In this document: positions 33,188 to 33,426 of the stretch, one piece after another
Numbering within the stretch: position 1 is the stretch's first letter
How the letters are laid out: each line of letters starts with the position of its first letter
Source of the DNA: Megasphaera sp.
GTDB lineage: Bacteria; Bacillota; Negativicutes; Veillonellales; Megasphaeraceae
Length of the DNA: 33,426 nucleotides
Direction of reading: 5' to 3'
Assembly (NCBI GenBank): GCA_022486585.1
Contig: JAKVKI010000020.1
Coordinates: 1-33,426, forward strand
Notes under the pieces: generated by a model
Seen by the model: only the letters and a program-made list of their open reading frames with translations
Database searches by the model: none
Told to the model about the DNA's origin: nothing
Made by a program: the position numbers and the translations under genes

Positions 33188-33426
33188 CTATTCTTTTTTA
33201 ACTCTGAACCAAGCAGCATACATAGTTGGCAATACTAACAACGTCAGGATTGTCGCTACAAAAAGACCGCTGGCAATGGCTACTGCCATAGGCCCCCAGA
33301 AGATATTGCCCATAAGAGGCACCATCCCCAAAATAGCAGCCGCTGCTGTAAGCATGATAGGCCTGAAACGAAGAACGGCAGAATCGATGATGGCATGCCA
33401 AGGATCCTCTCCCTCGGCCATATGTT
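33188..33426 (-). CDS. RND efflux transporter, C-terminal fragment
   Basis: The last 79 codons of a gene that enters from the right edge. It has the RND (AcrB/MexB-type) segment DSAVLRFRPIMLTAAAAILGMVPL, then a glycine-rich turn and the final helix GLFVATILTLLVLPTMYAAWF. Such pumps expel drugs or other toxic compounds across the whole envelope with an adaptor and an outer-membrane channel, which fits a diderm cell. The ATG near 33421 is internal; the reading frame stays open to the window edge. Substrate and partners lie outside the window. Confidence 0.9.
   Translation of the reverse strand, partial: HMAEGEDPWHAIIDSAVLRFRPIMLTAAAAILGMVPLMGNIFWGPMAVAIASGLFVATILTLLVLPTMYAAWFRVKKE

Overview
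The window looks like chromosomal DNA of a diderm Firmicute (class Negativicutes, probably the Veillonellales/Megasphaera group). Two kinds of evidence support this. Outer-membrane proteins are present: an autotransporter beta-barrel, an OmpA peptidoglycan-binding domain, an SLH-domain porin of the OmpM type and the end of an RND efflux pump. They sit beside gene orders typical of Firmicutes: obg-yhbY-proB-proA-nadD-yqeK-LCP-rsfS, csaB next to a DUF5693 gene, and ftsE-ftsX-M23-ctpA. The assignment is an inference; no 16S gene is present. Almost every gene lies on the minus strand. Only the DEAD-box helicase at the right end is on the plus strand.

Transcribed right to left, the layout is as follows. 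(1) 33.4-31.5 kb: the end of an RND pump converges with a CshA-like helicase on a shared bidirectional terminator. (2) 31.3-19.7 kb: secA, prfB (with a programmed +1 frameshift), a DUF2993 lipid-binding-type protein, a DUF5693 membrane protein, csaB, ftsE, ftsX, an EnvC-like M23 peptidase and ctpA. This is a secretion, translation-termination and envelope/division block. (3) 19.7-11.9 kb: obg, yhbY, proB, proA, a small membrane protein not found by long-ORF criteria, nadD, yqeK, an LCP protein, rsfS and cvfB. A strong promoter drives this block through a terminator-like hairpin placed just before obg. (4) 11.8-9.4 kb: an ECF S-component, a pyridoxal/pyridoxamine-type kinase, a radical SAM protein and a 52-residue small protein. 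(5) 9.3-6.9 kb: a GalE-like epimerase and a GT39 glycosyltransferase. (6) 6.8-4.6 kb: a small secreted protein and the OmpM-type porin, each with its own terminator. (7) 4.6-3.6 kb: a decayed group IIC intron lodged behind the porin terminator, then two copies of a long palindrome upstream of an Rrf2-type Fe-S regulator. (8) 3.5-0 kb: a giant autotransporter with a C-terminal OmpA domain, followed by the start of a paralogue with a nearly identical signal peptide.

The central theme is building and anchoring a Gram-negative-style envelope on a Firmicute chassis. SecA exports precursors. FtsEX, M23 and CtpA remodel peptidoglycan. CsaB-type pyruvylation, SLH domains and OmpA domains are possible ways to hold the outer membrane to the wall. 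The points most worth following up are a prfB frameshift site that uses UAA rather than UGA, a putative attenuator before obg, the paired palindromes by rrf2, the autotransporter-OmpA fusions in tandem, the group IIC intron relic, and three unlisted small ORFs.
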